A stretch of 64,000 bases of DNA from Bacteroidales bacterium. Lineage in GTDB: Bacteria > Bacteroidota > Bacteroidia > Bacteroidales > P3. How positions within the stretch are numbered: the first letter of the stretch is position 1; each line of letters starts with the position of its first letter. Location: positions 1 through 64,000 of the forward strand of contig JAGCVD010000028.1 of NCBI GenBank assembly GCA_017962545.1. Direction: 5' to 3'. A program made the position numbers and the translations under genes. The notes beneath the pieces are model-generated. The model was not told where the DNA came from and did no database searches. It saw only the letters and a list, made by a program, of their open reading frames with translations. Below are positions 41,401-44,377 of this stretch, piece by piece.

Positions 41401-42155
41401 CCGATATCTACGACACCGCCTGCGACAGCTACCTGTGGGGTTATGAAGTGATGACCGAGAGCGGCGAATACGCCTTCCACATGACCACGGCCTACGGCTG
41501 CGACAGCGTCACCACCATCCACCTGACCATCCACTACAACACCTCGACGGCCTACAGCGACACCCTCGGTGCCGACGGCACCTACACCTGGCACGGCCAT
41601 ACCTACAGCGACACAGGCACCTACCTCTACGACTACATCACCGACGAGGGCTGCGCCAGCACCGACACCCTCTACCTCTCCTCGAACTACATCGCGCCCG
41701 TCTACTACACCCTCCACGCCCGCAGCGCCGACACGGTGATGGGCTATGTGGTGGTCTATCCCGACAGCGTCGCGAGGAGCGGCGACACAGTCATCGTGGT
41801 GGGCGTGCCGCACGAAGGCTACCGCTTCACGCATTGGAGCGACGGCGACACCAACGGCGCGCGCCTCGTCCGCCTCACCTCCGACACCACCCTCGTGGCC
41901 TACTTCGATGTCTATGTGGGCATTGCGGATGTCGAGACTCCCACGTTCCGCATCTGGGCCGAGACAGGCAACATCCAGGTGGAAGGCACCGGCATCGCAG
42001 GCATGCCCGTGAGGGCCTACGACTTGACAGGCCGCATGCTCTACAACCAGCGCGCCGAAGGCAACCGGGTGACCATCAGCACCTCGCGCTGGGCCACGGG
42101 CGTCTACCTTGTCCGCGTGGGTAACCTGCCGGCACAGAGGATTGTCCTGCGATGA
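20481..42155 (+). CDS. Giant T9SS-secreted C10 (streptopain-like) cysteine protease fused to adhesin-like repeats
   Basis: The protein has 7,224 residues from MKKLSIFVAFLLFGLVGMQA, a signal peptide; a start ten codons earlier (20451) would hide it. Residues about 22-130 look like the Spi-type prodomain. The C10 peptidase spans about 135-385, with Cys180 in SVTGCVATAMAQ and His328 in DGGGHSFICDGY; the later NLGWGG loop also fits the family, so the protease looks active. An FN3 (about 386-475) follows, then a long alternation of MAM/cleaved-adhesin-like and FN3 modules to about residue 5790. This is broken by Ig-like blocks and by InlB-like domains near 1580-1645 and 5090-5235. About 25 Ig-like modules in tandem follow (about 5795-7070), then an InlB-like domain and a T9SS type A tail ending RIVLR. 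It probably degrades host or dietary protein at the surface while binding a partner (inference). The epimerase start overlaps its stop by 4 bases. Confidence 0.92.
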   Translation: MKKLSIFVAFLLFGLVGMQAAPVDAAKARKVADSYVRINGLYDKTQKVNRVTDITSQTTFTAFYVFRIEGTPSGKGFVLVSADDCARPILGYSAENDFAVEGMPAHVESWLREYEQQIGRGREAGLGTNPQWQRLLDGDREMATHVVVGALVATRWNQSPLYNNLCPYDSTANERSVTGCVATAMAQLMKYWNRPVQGTGSHSYTHNDYGTQSANFGATTYDWAHMPVQLTSSSTATEINAVATLMYHCGVAVEMDYSPSGSGATTIGRVASWYTAEMALINYFDYNSSLQGRYMSDYSDLQWKQMLMNELNAGRPMIYRGSSDGGGHSFICDGYDSDTNFHFNLGWGGSSNGFYSLSAVDPNALEYNGGQGAIMGIYPNNMPLMTPGGVQVTGVNTTTATVSWVNPNNAGTTQVQVAYGPTATFNIGNSATYTVTNATGNSKTLSGLTAYTQYSVAMRCTSGTNASAWTEPVTFTTLANPQPAPALIDCESGLPTYWTQEQVNGNIFWTQATGGYNGRPSGALSGSHNLRLQTNGHGAVTRLISPMLLLGQGQNSNNEYSANVTHKMAFGHAQANWSGDVDYLYVYYRTSPTADWNLLASYTEEIANWQRDTVTLPNTTNTYQVAFEGRLNYGYGVVLDDISFFSEQEVNDSVVVTDDTIVCDSYTVTDNNGTRTITTTGTYRLVYTAASGIDSIIMRTVMIRHATHNSTTASAVGRYIWHDSIYTESGTHVYTYTNAYGCPSADTLHLTIEPCVTLYRNQYVDACDEYLWSNGVTYYESTNDAYDTLTVDGGCDLILTLNLTIYHSTHNNYTQTAMNTYTWHDSLYFETGDFPYHYTDVHGCASADTLHLTITPAPAVVVDDAHPFYDDFEGDFSWYLENGATRSRWAYGSAAAYGGTHAMYISDDRGHSNHYVISQRSVVYASKLFTLTAGMHFIGYDWRANGESNYDYIRVFLAPASATFTPNALPNGSTGNTNTYTTGVPAGWIALDGSEKKNLDTTWQSFTAEANVTAAGNYRVVFVWISDNSVGQMPPAAIDNVTIQRTNCGRPTDVVVSNVTPTGATVTWRGTGTQYLVAYGTGSDPAQMATVTTSDTTITLTGLTDNTDYNVYVRNVCSPTLNSAWSGMVSFITPCLPLVVDETHPYNENFEGARTWWMANGNRTNRWHWGTAVNNGGSRSIYISNDNGLSNTYTNTQRGVTYATKLFALKGGAYHIGYDWRAYGERNNAGTNYDYLRVFLAPAGTAINPGTSLPNGGSTSASTSSFVSTTPAGWISADSSYCKNYVDTWQHFETDVAIPDSGDYVMMFVWLTDENTGTNPPAAVDNISITRPTCSEPFNLAVTTVTATSATLVWTGNGNNYQMAYGTGSNVNQMTRVNVTGNTYTLTGLAPNTQYNVFVRGVCDDNSTTAWTGPAEINTPCAVYTITQGHALTENFENGMPGCWRAIYPCSNNAMTVVASNATSNSSYNNSHSLRFSSYYNCGEGFDQYFISQEISCAAPLQMTFHYRDYNQNNNLWVGYSTTGNSPEHFTQWEAVPNSTEWTTYSCEFPLGTKYVAIRYYGNYSYYSYIDDIELRWAQYHITALTSDSTQGTTAGSSTRYYGATATLRAFPTACYQFSQWNDGNTDNPRPVTVTQDSTFTAYFTPATLTGSETVAACESYRWGGTTYRNSGTYSRHITTAAGCDSVATLHLTINHGITTTVAEAACDSYTWHDSTFTTSGTHVWHGQTTAGCDSTVTLTLTVNHGTHNVVYDTSDMPYPWHGSTYAESGTYTYNYMDTNGCASTDTLHLTIVGCRAITTLPYTEGFEESATGTAANPVFDVDCWQRHNNATTYIGYPFVATGSMAHGGSNMLNWSNNTGSSYGSNIVLVMPQVNTASHAINTLRLRFWARTSNNQTTGELQVGVMTDPDDTSTFQQMGTLSHSGATWTEQIFDFFGYTGTGSYIALRTQYPTSNWTLYLDDFTIEEQPACPIPNNIAASDVTANSATLTWQGTGNSYTVYYGTGTNTTTMDSRTVYDDSVTLTGLSSYTVYNVYIVSHCTGGSSSGLSQMYTFQTECNMVSTLPFTEGFEGYTSGSFTLPCWKHYSVNNYPSVTATYHTGNRGLYWYRAANTERQYIVMPGFIFDVNTLEVRFWGRTSSSSYHPAFEVGVMDSPTDTASFVSVGTINVEGSTWVEYIQPLSYYTGTGHYIALRSAFNTIAAAYLDDITVDVAPTCATPIDVTVSNITTHTATVSWTGLIDNYVVAYGTGTDPSAMDSMTVNGSTVTLTGLAGNTTYNLFVRSVCSGGRSTWSPMVSFTTECELLEMPYVEGFESYNTTGSSNNNFSVDCWHRFSNGTTYYSPYVGNSTVCRHAGNRGLYWNMANNTSYGTSQYVVLPGLDTSFYPMSRHQLSFWARANTSTQRPVFIVGVMSDPYDTMTFVPVDTLNITSTAWTEYTFTFENYTGNGRNIAICARANGGWVAGMDDLKVSIVPICFPPTSVASNNVSSTGATITWNGGNGIGFRVAYGTGTDPATMDSIVVMSGNNTTLTGLLPMTTYNVYIQPICATERGEWSTVYSFTTGCGLIATLPYTWGFEGCPTGTNETPNADFGLPCWTHLNNGSRWTGSPYITGNLTHAGTRALYWETNPYVTNSQWPRTTAVVLPALDPSVDVSGLRLKFWANRVSDASRAVPTFRIGVMTNPNNINTFTQVATIIAETNGWAEYYADFYAYTGTGHYIAIRADGPTQNNYYLTWTAYMDDVTLELSPSCIAPTGVTVSGITPTTATVAWSDPVPGQTVHQVAYGTGTTPDGMTTVNVTTGSSRQLTGLAPNTTYNVFVRALCGGNDNSEWTPMATFVTPCTLISSLPYTENFDSYTSFPIDCWNRLNNGTWSSFPTLDANNTHSGNRCINWNALNSVDGGTYQAVVMPAVDVDIYPMNTLRLRVWARKGSGNGTLQVGIMTDPGNINTFTQVGTISPSDIDNYIEYIIPFSSYTGSGQYVALRAVSPGSTDYWNYAWQAWTDDFTLEVIPSCLEPTGLAASVITDTSATLTWSGSATTYEVAYGTTTTLADMTSITATGHSVQITGLANNTLYYAYIRAICSASDTSAWTSTPVSFRTQCPATIHVPYSESFETYTTGSTAITVPCWNFTMIGSASYQDPSNYPLIQRTLAHTGNYSLALTGDAITQLPATDTALNLLQIKLWVRKGNSDADNKLEVGVMHGTTFIPIDTLDVVPNTYVENTIYLAGYNGNSRVIAFRNTCRDNYTYSPFLIDDIELTFLPACLAVQNVHVTNITPSTLTIDWSDMRPATSWEIEYGPTGFTLGHGTTTIVSSHPATLTGLFPGTEYSFRVRTLCGDNGNSEWSDVSTAITDCGLTNVPYMQDFDNVLATSYNLAGFLPSCWEGYTNGTSNTYLPHVVVGGSNYQYAAANNGLCLISGNGNYGTVKVVRLPQFAQPINTLAVKFWSRKENANYGTLTVGYLTGDNMATDYVQVATIASSTTGTYDSVEFTNVPATAQYIAFRWECTGTWYSCGLDNVEVYIPSATPCDTPTGLQATAVSSSGATLTWNGNATGYIVAYGLGNTPENMQTVTVNDTTVTLTGLTGNTTYNVYVRSDCGDGNLSLWSTMATFHTDCALITSLPYTEGFEGSTPSYFDVACWNRIYTNNYPYPMVNGSANFIHTGSRSIQWMNFNNTTQYVVLPGLDNTVIATNGTKLTFWAKSSSDNVSPSITVGVMTDANDTTTFTPVTAVTVAGTEWVQYTAYLSNYTGNGTYITLRGGSIGGGRTWIAYLDDFAIEEAPNCSTVLPVVTTTTACDSYTWHGTAYSASGSYTFDTLLLGICPRTDTLHLTISHGTHNSISETVDESYTWHGITYTATGVYTYEYTDADGCASTDTLHLTVDPYLPVLVNETHPFNDGFEGTTLRWQLFNGTLTNQWRRGTAAYSNGSQALYISNNDGTANAYSNSSTTVYASKKFILPAGHFYFSYDWRANGENGYDYMRVYLAPATATFTASTSLPTGINSTSTPSGWIALDRGSQMNLSTDWSNHAAEVNITDSAVYQVVFVWRNDNTVANQPPAAIDEVNFIKSDCYSPTNITAQNITATTATLSWTGTAGSYLVVYGTSTAIGDMDTLTANGNTITLTGLAHTTTHYAYVKSLCSANDLSPWSQMFTFRTACGAFALPYSYGIDDPSIAYYNTTLHECWTAGNTSGNTNNDPSVSTYYSHGGTLSIYMTSSNNYYSYLVLPAFDNPVDRTQLTFWGRATGANYPSTLEIGLVASPTDIASFELVDTFTIPRTGVLQWHQHEVLFDTYHGNGQHIAIRLPANGDGRCYLDDFVVEALPECSGARNLAVAGTTENSVTLTWHETGAATSWGIEYGPQGFAQGSGTTVTVTDTTATLTGLTNDTWYDIYIHSDCVHATSRAQRISAQTDCGRMAIPFYEDFSGYASSDSPIDRCWYKCYSQNNSQTSYPQFTYNSSDNSDYFLYFLSTRNYYSYLVLPSMQGNIHDQMLRFKVKTSGGTSANIQVGVVTTATNFNTFQQVQQLSVSSNSEWNTVNVPFNSLNGTNYRIAIVSPSLSSSGSQSQAFYVDDIEVVPIPDCNAPASLAAGSITTTSATLSWSAVQGISRYRVVYTPHGDYDSSYRVTVDSVAATSLPLTGLQMGTTYDVEVYSLCITGSLSTAATTTFSTSCSAHSVPFTENFDHGSGTHVSPCWNNGFYGSATSTYPTVSAANPNYEGDKALLFFSSSNNMYSYAILPELDDTLSLLQFKLQARANTVNSNPSLQIGTVAASANITTFQTVQNVQLNDSWQYYTVPLTSATDNSRRLAIRYQPNGQGQAGNIFVDDIIVERIPACDGPARVTADRIVYNGARLHWPAVAGVTSYSLEYGPSGFTLGQGTQVTGLTDTTYILSGLNASTTYSVYLTATCASGRESSLVSVSFATGCLEQLPYEYGFEGLTTSPTGTVTTVPCWVLNENTSVQSGQYTTGYAAEGISRMRFSVSQATAYAVMPKLDDSINHLYMTLQVNTGTTYFDEPLAPLYVGVVTDPYDFSTFLPVDTLLPTASNTWQSFRVDFSSLTDNDYYIAFYGTGSYYTSYVYLDDIQVIRIAPYNIDLTLADASRGTVAVNGVTTNHAQALAGSDVTLTATANHGYTFSHWAAGITANPYTFTMPDHDVVYNHIVFSLNTYTVTVLSNDTTLGTVTGGGSYDYLDTATLTATPIGNYNFLRWSDGVTTNPRTLIVTDDTTLTALFQNDCPVGTDTTIVACDSYTWNDTPYTATGVYTHDRSTAQCTVVDTLHLTINHSTHNVVYDTAELSYTWHDSVYTATGVYTYDYTNTDGCASSDTLHLVIDPTLPVLVDEEHPFFDDFEEGLHWTFTNGTSQYTNNPSINAWYYGTAAPHTGSHSIYISNDNGVSNNYSWTLDDESDDCPATYASKRFILRQGAYSFSYDWRSNGNSSNDYLRVYLVPDAEVLPGNGQIPTSWIALDGDTALSGQTVWNYHAAQINVTTPGIYKMVFLWKNSLRIFSEGHNPPAAVDNVSIVKTTCTPPTNLSSSNTTTTAATLAWTGTGTRFTVAYGIASSPLDMDTLSVTGNSVRITNLSPSSYYHVFVRKWCDASQASAWSEMFTFNTGCGPMTELPMTESFESCGVLSYPYYIPFNLNCWNILSNNSTAAPNILIRAADGYAHSGNNLMDFPIFSNSDYYIVLPQIDTHYHALNNLYLSFWAYPIGYLYTPAKLAVGVMDSPTDTGSFTPVDTLELFVNVVNNTLLPGEFGVNLRPYQGSGSCIALRPVYYNSDRSILLDDIIVDYMPANADTTVVACGSYTWGDTTYTTSGIYSKMRLFHAIPIYDTLRLTILPATTGSETLAACDSYTWHGTTYIASGTYTFDTLNANGCDSTATLHLTVNHSTANSESLAVCDNYTWHGTRYTASGDYTYNYTNAEGCASTDTLHLTVNHSTSRDTTAVACDSFTWRDSIYTSSTRATSITTNAVGCDSTVTLHLTVNRSTHDSFRQTACDSYTWHGTPYTTSGVYTNDYTNAAGCASTDTLHLTVNYSNTGIDTQTACDSYRWINGVTYTSSTNTPTFTLTNHHRCDSVVTLNLTINHHSSEVNVYTRCDSLSFLGNTYTLSGNYFFDTVNDEGCSHFIELRLTVRHSTHDNYYQNSCGSYTWYGTTYTTSGTYIYNYTNAERCASTDTLHLVIDQHTDTAFHVTACDGYRWNDSLYTQSGVYTYNYSTAGSTCTNVDTLYLTVNHSATVTITDTACDSYTWHDSTYTFPFPNIHGFIYPWPITATYVTTTVAGCDSVETLRLTLNRSVTGADIVTACDRYTWINGITYTTSNYNTSNYTLAAANGCDSVVTLYLTLNHSTAGDTTAIACDSFDWRGTNYTSTTSATSTTTNAAGCDSVVTLHLTVNYSTAGDTVATACDSFDWHDSIYTSSTSATSTTSNVAGCDSVVTLHLTVNYSTEGDTVATACERFTWRDSSYTSSTSATSITSNIAGCDSTVTLHLTIYDAAASDIYDTACESYIWADSPNSQIYTESGDYTLTGQTIHGCDSIVTLHLTVNHGTHDDYYQHACDTFVWHGTVYTATGTYLYEYQNADGCASVDTLHLTVDQHSDTAYHVTVCDAYRWNDSLYTESGIYVYDYSLAGSSCTNVDTLYLTVNHSADSDLYVTACDSYNWLGTVIPEGDWYTESGTYVRRLQTVGGCDSTATLHLTINHRSELDTTLVACDTLFWTVEDTTFTITESGDYFVVGALAWTVIDDSYLELGHAFLNAEGCDSTQTLHVTIGHSTTGDTVAVACDSFDWYGTSYTSSTSATRTTSNAAGCDSTVTLHLTVNYSTAGDTVATACDHFEWRDSSYTSTTSATSTTTNAAGCDSVVTLHLTINYGQYTSTYQAACDSFAWHDTVLTLSGSYLHYDLTAEGCLIIDTLVLTLSNGTSTGYHVETCDGYIWNGTLYTETGNYIYDYSQLGGDCQNVDTLFLTLHYSTYTDIYDTACDSYLWGYEVMTESGEYAFHMTTAYGCDSVTTIHLTIHYNTSTAYSDTLGADGTYTWHGHTYSDTGTYLYDYITDEGCASTDTLYLSSNYIAPVYYTLHARSADTVMGYVVVYPDSVARSGDTVIVVGVPHEGYRFTHWSDGDTNGARLVRLTSDTTLVAYFDVYVGIADVETPTFRIWAETGNIQVEGTGIAGMPVRAYDLTGRMLYNQRAEGNRVTISTSRWATGVYLVRVGNLPAQRIVLR
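38358..38381 (+). repeat. ACTAGTNNN array 9
   Basis: ACTAGT at 38358 and 38376 with ACTAGA at 38367 between them; the 9-bp phase is kept. Confidence 0.9.
39588..39905 (+). repeat. ACTAGTNNN arrays 10, 11 and 12
   Basis: Hexamers at 39588 and 39597; at 39735, 39744 and 39753; and at 39882, 39891 and 39900. The three arrays start exactly 147 bp apart, one Ig-like module (49 codons) each. Confidence 0.95.
40863..41024 (+). repeat. ACTAGTNNN arrays 13 and 14
   Basis: Hexamers at 40863, 40872 and 40890 (ACTAGG at 40881), and at 41010 and 41019 followed by ACTAGC. These two arrays also start 147 bp apart. Confidence 0.92.
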
Positions 42156-43279
42156 AGATCCTCCTCCTCGGTGCCTCGGGCCTCCTGGGGCACAACGTAT
42201 TGAAGCAACTCCTGGCAGCAGGGTATGAAGTCCATGCCCTGCTGCGGGATTCTTCCTCCATCCACCTGCCGGAGGAGGAGTGCGCCGGCCTGACGACAGG
42301 GCCATTCCCAAAACAGACTCCTCAGTCACTCCGTGACAGCTGGCTCCACAAGGTCGCCGACCTCAGTTCCCCTAACTTAGGGGAGCAGCCGAGAATGCAA
42401 GCAGCTTCGGACAATGCTTCTCACTCCTCCCCTGACCGCGAAAGCCACTCCTCCCCTAAGTTAGGGGAGGTCCCCGCAGGGGGGAGGAGTGTGTATGACG
42501 CTATCGTCAACTGCATCGGCTGCACCGACATGTCGCTGCGGCACTACGACGACTACCTCCCCGCCAACCGCGACATCTGCGCGCGGCTGGTCGGCCTCAT
42601 GGAGCAGCAGGGCATCACGCGCCTGGTGCATGTCAGCACCGCCAACACCATCGGCTACGGCACCTCCGGGCACCCCGCCGACGAACAGGCCCCCATGCAG
42701 GAGCCTTTCACCGAGTCGTGGTACGCCCGCAGCAAACGCGAAGGGGAAAAGCTCCTCGACGAGGCCGCCGCGCGGCATCCTGACTGGCACATCGTCACCG
42801 TGCATCCCGGCTTCATGGTGGGGGCCTACGACGTCAAGCCCTCTTCGGGTGCCCTCCTGTTGGCCGCCTACCGCCGCCCCCTGATGGCCGCCCCCTGCGG
42901 GGGCAAGAGCTTCCTGCATGTGGCCGATGCCGCCGCGGCCATCGTCGGCGCCCTCACCCGCGGACGCCACGGCGGACACTACCTGCTGACGGGCGAGAAC
43001 CTCTCGCTGAAAGAGTTCTACGAACTGCAGGCCGAAGTCTGCGGCTACCGCCAGCGTTGCCTGACGCTCCCCTCGTGGCTCGTGCGGGCCGCGGGCCGCG
43101 CGGGCGACCTGCTGCGCCTCCTCGGCCTCCGCACCCAGCTCTCGACGCGCAACGTGCGCCAGCTCCTCGTCCGCGAATACTACGACAACACCCTCGCCCG
43201 CCGCGACCTCGGCCTACCCGCCACCCCCCTCTCCCAAGCCATCGCCGACTTCTTCCTCTGGCGAGCCCAGTCCCGCTAA
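42152..43279 (+). CDS. NAD-dependent epimerase/dehydratase with in-frame repeat insertion
   Basis: The protein has 375 residues, of the extended short-chain dehydrogenase type. The nucleotide-binding GASGLLGHN is at 7-15 and the catalytic YxxxK is Tyr191 to Lys195 (YARSK). The body matches the usual 310-330 residue family, but residues about 45-113 are an extra Ser/Pro-rich segment coded by a palindromic repeat. The segment lies between the first Rossmann strands and the YDAIVNCIGCTDMS segment, where a surface loop could tolerate it. The ATG shares an ATGA with the stop of the giant protease gene, so it may be translated by coupling from that very long message. The substrate is unknown; a nucleotide-sugar or isoprenoid-type substrate is possible. 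Confidence 0.85.
   Translation: MKILLLGASGLLGHNVLKQLLAAGYEVHALLRDSSSIHLPEEECAGLTTGPFPKQTPQSLRDSWLHKVADLSSPNLGEQPRMQAASDNASHSSPDRESHSSPKLGEVPAGGRSVYDAIVNCIGCTDMSLRHYDDYLPANRDICARLVGLMEQQGITRLVHVSTANTIGYGTSGHPADEQAPMQEPFTESWYARSKREGEKLLDEAAARHPDWHIVTVHPGFMVGAYDVKPSSGALLLAAYRRPLMAAPCGGKSFLHVADAAAAIVGALTRGRHGGHYLLTGENLSLKEFYELQAEVCGYRQRCLTLPSWLVRAAGRAGDLLRLLGLRTQLSTRNVRQLLVREYYDNTLARRDLGLPATPLSQAIADFFLWRAQSR
42368..42491 (+). repeat. Palindromic repeat element inside the epimerase gene
   Basis: Two inverted repeats share a core: TCCCCTAA-c-TTAGGGGA at 42368-42384, and CTCCCCTAA-g-TTAGGGGAG at 42451-42469. The second is nested beside outer arms CACTCCTCCCC (42446-42456) and GGGGAGGAGTG (42481-42491). 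Such repeats are normally intergenic in Bacteroidetes; here the reading frame passes through. Confidence 0.85.
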
Positions 43280-43570
43280 CCCCCCTCCGCAATTCCAGTA
43301 CCCCTCCTCTATAGTCCCGCCACCCTCCCTCAGGGGCACCCCCCTCCCTGCTCCTTCCCTGCTCCCTCCCCATTTATACCATAGTTATATTATAGTTATA
43401 TTGTAGTTATATTATAGTTATACCGTATATATGGTATAAATACAATATAACTATAATATAACTTCAATATAAGTGAAAAGGTAACCCACAGGGCACTGCG
43501 GGCTGCTGGAGGCCGCCGTCAGGCGGCCCTTGGTGGTTGAAGCGTCCCCACGCCTGCCGTGGCTCATTCT
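43280..43570. other. Convergent intergenic region with pyrimidine tract and stem-loops
   Basis: It holds no gene. A C/T-rich tract (43281-43373) is followed by the AT-rich inverted repeat annotated separately, then by a GC stem-loop with arms GGCCGCC (43511-43517) and GGCGGCC (43522-43528) and no T run. The region separates the epimerase gene from the oppositely oriented AbiE pair. Confidence 0.7.
43383..43463. repeat. AT-rich 23-bp perfect inverted repeat
   Basis: Arms at 43383-43405 and 43441-43463 are exact reverse complements of 23 bases made almost only of A and T, built from repeated AGTTATAT units. The 35-base spacer itself repeats the left-arm unit and contains ACCGTATATATGGT. The composition differs sharply from the GC-rich surroundings. 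It could act as a bidirectional terminator or be a small mobile element remnant. Confidence 0.9.
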
Positions 43571-44377
43571 TTACTCCCGCTTTCCCGGAAGTTGCTCGAT
43601 AAATGCTGCCCGTACCTGCTCGTAGGCTTCCGTCGGATAAAACCTGCCGGCATCTTCACGCAGCAGCAGATCCATGTCGCCGAGGAACTCGTTATCCTGC
43701 ATCTTCTCCTCCATGTTCTGGACGTATTGCTTGTAGGTAGGAACCTTGTCGACAACAAACGCCATATACCTCTGGTAACAATCCAGCACCCGCGTCACAT
43801 TCAGATTGCCGCTTTGCAGAGCCACCTGTAGGTCGAATAGGTCACGTCCCTTCTTCCTCTGATACAAGGCCCGCAGCTTGGTTCCGACCAATTCGTCCAA
43901 GGTATAGGTTGTTATCTCGCATTCGCCGTCGAACCAGGGATTGCTAACCTTGAAAGGCACCTTCTGTAAGCCCAGTACGCAAAAATGTTCGTAGCAGTTA
44001 ATCTCCACCTTCAGACGCAACGGTTGAACGGGCGGGACTTCCGACTCCATGCGGAAAAGCATCGTGTTGTTGTATCGCTTCTGCTTGGTGACCTTGTCGG
44101 GCAACCACGACAGCACCTCGCCCAGCCGCAACAAGATGGGTTTGATGGGACCTGGATGGATTTGCACAAGGTCGATATCCTCGCTGTACCTCTGTTGCGG
44201 GGTGAGATATAGTTTGTGAAGAGCCGTTCCGCCACGGAATGCCAGCTGCGAAGCCAAAAACTCGTCGCCGAAGATACACACCAGCGCCTTGCAGATGATG
44301 AGGTCCTGCTCGACCATGGCGGCATGGACCCATGGTGCATTATCTTTCCATGCCATTATCGCTGCCTGATTGATCAT
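43571..44377 (-). CDS. AbiEii/AbiGii-family nucleotidyltransferase toxin
   Basis: The protein has 268 residues. The nucleotidyltransferase motifs are GGTALHK (49-55) and SEDIDL (65-70), followed by LKVEINCYE as the third acidic strand. Then come DELVGTKLRALYQRKKGRDL and a helical C-terminal half. From established knowledge, AbiEii proteins transfer nucleotides to target RNA and stop growth during phage infection as the toxin of a type IV toxin-antitoxin system. It follows the antitoxin gene with an ATGA overlap (44374-44377). Length and motifs are complete, so it appears intact. Confidence 0.88.
   Translation of the reverse strand: MINQAAIMAWKDNAPWVHAAMVEQDLIICKALVCIFGDEFLASQLAFRGGTALHKLYLTPQQRYSEDIDLVQIHPGPIKPILLRLGEVLSWLPDKVTKQKRYNNTMLFRMESEVPPVQPLRLKVEINCYEHFCVLGLQKVPFKVSNPWFDGECEITTYTLDELVGTKLRALYQRKKGRDLFDLQVALQSGNLNVTRVLDCYQRYMAFVVDKVPTYKQYVQNMEEKMQDNEFLGDMDLLLREDAGRFYPTEAYEQVRAAFIEQLPGKRE

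Larger units (their letters stand above)
37861..41697 (+). repeat. Tandem block of about 25 Ig-like modules
   Basis: Modules of about 48-60 residues follow the pattern ACDSYTW, a short loop, Y-T, a variable arm, GCDS or GCAS, and TLHLTVNHS. Two arm types alternate irregularly: the TASGTYTYDYTNADG type and the TSSTSATSTT type. The array is a strong candidate for expansion and contraction between strains. Confidence 0.9.

Noticed and set aside
37861..41697. Regular repeats that might be taken for a CRISPR array
   Set aside because: The repeats are coding modules of about 147 bp with related, not unique, spacers, inside one open frame with no cas genes.
38781..42329. Open frame of 1,182 codons on the minus strand opposite the second giant gene
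   Set aside because: Same cause. Its repeated TSATSV-type segments arise because ACTAGT is palindromic and reads Thr-Ser on both strands.
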